Shown here one piece after another: positions 20,487-22,063 of a stretch of 22,063 nucleotides of DNA. The first letter of the stretch is position 1; the number at the start of each line of letters is the position of its first letter. Position numbers and translations under genes: made by a program. The notes below the pieces were generated by a model, which saw only the letters and a list, made by a program, of their open reading frames with translations, was not told the origin of the DNA and did no database searches. The stretch is taken from positions 1-22,063 of IMG/VR virus record IMGVR_UViG_3300031626_001263. One strand, given 5' to 3'. Source of the DNA: a virus.

Positions 20487-20967
20487 GTTTGGTCTTATTA
20501 CAATGTTACTTACAACACTCGGTGCAACGGGTATGGGTTCAATGCTCAAAATCGTTGGTGGTCTCTTCGCTGGTATTTCAGATGCTAAAGAAGCAAAACA
20601 TAAAAGAGAGCTTATTAGAGATATGCAGCTTCAAAAAGCTGATCTCGAATTTCAAAAAGCCGTCTTCGGTGACATGGATAAAGACACATCTGTTTTTACC
20701 AGGGGTACTCGTAGGCTCATTGCTCTTATCGGGATGTGTAACTTTTTCGTCATCTCGGTCCTCTGCACCCTCTGGCCAGGAGTCGAGCTCGTTACCTTCA
20801 CACCCCCAGAAAACAAAGAAGCGATCAAGCTCATCTGGGGATTGGTTACTTTCCCCTCAGGAGCAGACATTACCACCTCAATTACAACGGGGCACATTGC
20901 TTTGGTATCAATCGCCACTTTGGGAGCGATAATCGGATTTTACTTTACACCTGGAGGTAAGAGGTAA
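20485..20967 (+). CDS. Holin-like protein with two to three membrane segments, 160 aa
   Basis: An N-terminal hydrophobic/Gly-rich stretch (about 2-31, GLITMLLTTLGATGMGSMLK then IVGGLFAGI) is followed by a charged helix DAKEAKHKRELIRDMQLQKA. Two further hydrophobic segments are RLIALIGMCNFFVISVLCTL (about 76-95) and HIALVSIATLGAIIGFYF (137-154). This matches the 3TM holin type seen in phages and gene-transfer agents, which opens the inner membrane at lysis. The base composition differs from its surroundings: 33 of 60 bases in 20761-20820 are G or C, and CTC codons are frequent. This suggests a recent transfer. The ATG at 20480 opens a different frame and was not chosen. Confidence 0.78.
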   Translation: MFGLITMLLTTLGATGMGSMLKIVGGLFAGISDAKEAKHKRELIRDMQLQKADLEFQKAVFGDMDKDTSVFTRGTRRLIALIGMCNFFVISVLCTLWPGVELVTFTPPENKEAIKLIWGLVTFPSGADITTSITTGHIALVSIATLGAIIGFYFTPGGKR

Positions 20968-21095
20968 TGGTATTGATATCTGAAAGTTCAGGGGCCGGTA
21001 TATTCGAAATTTTTGGTCTTATCGTTTGTAGTTTTATACTATGTGTTATTTTTAAAGACTTATACCAAGAATTTAGACGTAATAAAAAGAAGTAA
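20967..21095 (+). CDS. Small single-span membrane peptide downstream of the holin, 42 aa
   Basis: The ATG overlaps the holin stop (TAATG) and is preceded by a strong ribosome-binding site GAGGTA, so it is translated with the holin. The peptide starts MVLISESSGAGIFE, has one hydrophobic segment (about 11-29, GIFEIFGLIVCSFILCVIF), then a basic tail ending EFRRNKKK. Small membrane proteins next to holins are often antiholins, pinholins or accessory lysis proteins; a spanin is less likely because the charged tail is short and basic. It ends one base before the cyclase gene on the other strand. Its base composition is closer to the rest of the window than the holin's. Confidence 0.7.
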   Translation: MVLISESSGAGIFEIFGLIVCSFILCVIFKDLYQEFRRNKKK

Positions 21096-22063
21096 TTACT
21101 TACTGATAGCTCTATAAACTTTATCCCAATCTTCTCCTGGATCATTATCCTTTAGATCTGCTACCCGATCTTTCATCATATTATAATAATATTCTAACTC
21201 TGTATTTTCTTTTATTGATTTATTAAGAGTATTTTCTGCTTTTAACCAGTCTCGATTTTTATAATGCTTTAAGAATGTATCATGTAGCATATAATTGAAT
21301 TGGTCAGTTAATACTGTATAAACTGTTATACCTTCTTTCTTACCCTTAACAGCAATTTTATCTAATTCTATAAATTTAAACTTATTATGTATAAGGTTAA
21401 CAGTTTCCTGACCTAATAGAATACCCACACCATATGCTTTAGTTTGACCTTCAAGTCTCGCAGCTAAATTAACTCCATCTCCTAAGCACGTGTAATCGAA
21501 TCTTTGATCTGAGCCCATATTACCGACAACAACTCTACCTGTGTTAATACCGATACCGATTGCTAATGGTTTCTTACCCTCTTCAATTAACTGTATATTA
21601 AGGTTAGTTAATTCTAATTGCATTTTTATTGCAACTTCAATTGCTTTAATACGGTGAGTTATTTGATCTTCAGGTAAAGGTGCATTCCAAAATGCCATTA
21701 AAGCATCTCCAATATATTTGTCTATTGTACCACCTGATTCCATTACGATACGAGTCATTGGTGTTAGGTATCGATTGATTAGATAAGTTAAACCTTGAGG
21801 GTTATCTTTAAACTGTTCACTAATTGTAGTAAATCCTCTTATATCTGAAAATAGTATTGTTAAGTCTTGGGTATCACCTCCAAGTTTTAACATATTAGGG
21901 TTCTTTTGTAGCTTCTTAACTATTTCAGGAGCTAGGTAATGTTCGAACTGTTTTTTAATTAACATTTTACCTTTATATTCATGTATAAATCTAAAGAATA
22001 TAGCCAACGTAAATACAATAAAAATACTATAAACAGGATATGTAAAATCGTATAATAAATTGT
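21096..22063 (-). CDS. Membrane-anchored class III adenylate/guanylate cyclase, C-terminal part
   Basis: The reading frame is open to the right edge, so the N-terminus is missing. Just inside the window lies a membrane segment (YPVYSIFIVFTLAIFFRFI, about 21984-22040). Then comes the YLAPEIVKKL linker typical of CHASE2-cyclases, and the catalytic domain. Counting from the codon at 22007, residues for catalysis are present: D55 in FSDIRGFTT and D101 in DKYIGDALMAF (metal), K97 and T173 (base recognition, with Thr typical of class IIIb), N180 and R184 in DGVNLAARLE (transition state). The enzyme should make cAMP (or cGMP) from ATP (or GTP) in the host membrane. A sensor domain such as CHASE2 probably lies outside the window. 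Confidence 0.93.
   Translation of the reverse strand, partial: NLLYDFTYPVYSIFIVFTLAIFFRFIHEYKGKMLIKKQFEHYLAPEIVKKLQKNPNMLKLGGDTQDLTILFSDIRGFTTISEQFKDNPQGLTYLINRYLTPMTRIVMESGGTIDKYIGDALMAFWNAPLPEDQITHRIKAIEVAIKMQLELTNLNIQLIEEGKKPLAIGIGINTGRVVVGNMGSDQRFDYTCLGDGVNLAARLEGQTKAYGVGILLGQETVNLIHNKFKFIELDKIAVKGKKEGITVYTVLTDQFNYMLHDTFLKHYKNRDWLKAENTLNKSIKENTELEYYYNMMKDRVADLKDNDPGEDWDKVYRAISK

Noticed and set aside
20652-20918. Minus-strand frame of 88 residues inside the holin
   Set aside because: It is a shadow favoured by the higher G+C of the holin gene; no start signals or recognisable features.
20480-20932. Plus-strand frame of 150 residues starting five bases before the holin
   Set aside because: It is Ser/Pro/Leu-rich without domain features; the overlapping holin frame has coherent membrane segments and a coupled downstream gene.
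20945-21145. Minus-strand frame of 66 residues between holin and cyclase
   Set aside because: It overlaps the coupled 42-residue gene and the end of the cyclase frame and has no ribosome binding site.

Overview
The window looks like part of the genome of a tailed, T4-like (myovirus-type) phage of an AT-rich marine bacterium. I infer this from very low G+C, dense short-overlap gene packing, and the gene mix: class Ia ribonucleotide reductase large subunit, a gp62-like clamp-loader subunit, a GroES-type co-chaperonin (T4 gp31 role), a DinG-like helicase, a PD-(D/E)XK nuclease, a Mn-type superoxide dismutase, a holin and several small basic virion-like proteins. Family assignments come from motifs read by eye; no database was searched. 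No tRNA, rRNA, CRISPR array or insertion sequence was seen, and no gene-free stretch exceeds 60 bases.

Layout. (A) 1-1855, minus: three small unknown proteins, then nrdA, which runs off the left edge. (B) 1878-2108, plus: a small basic protein. (C) 2092-4229, minus: helicase followed by a virion muramidase-like protein. (D) 4245-6977, minus: DUF366 protein, gp62-like subunit, methyltransferase, co-chaperonin and two small proteins. (E) 6992-16020, minus: about 9 kb of eleven sugar genes (eight glycosyltransferases or glycosyltransferase-like proteins and three sugar-nucleotide dehydrogenase/epimerase-type enzymes), with an internal promoter at 11169-11196. (F) 16049-17940: a tail-type structural protein (plus), a nucleotide-kinase-like P-loop protein (minus) and a RecB-like nuclease (plus). 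(G) 17882-20453, minus: superoxide dismutase, ParB-like protein and three virion-type proteins. (H) 20485-21095, plus: a holin-like protein and a 42-residue membrane peptide. (I) 21096-22063, minus: a membrane-anchored class III adenylate/guanylate cyclase that runs off the right edge.

Three patterns stand out. First, several otherwise unrelated proteins (the superoxide dismutase, the muramidase-like protein and three small basic proteins) begin with short leaders resembling the T4 capsid-targeting peptide, most with a prohead-protease-like (I/L)-x-E site. They may be packaged in the head and delivered with the DNA; the superoxide dismutase is the striking case, because cleavage there would restore the normal enzyme N-terminus. 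Second, six promoters share the architecture TTGA(T/C/A)(A/T)-N16-TA(T/A)AAT lying only 5-7 bases before ATG, so their transcripts should be leaderless. Genes that look late have TAAATA or TATAAATA (the T4 late-promoter word) at the same distance. Third, a phage-encoded, apparently intact membrane cyclase suggests interference with host second messengers.
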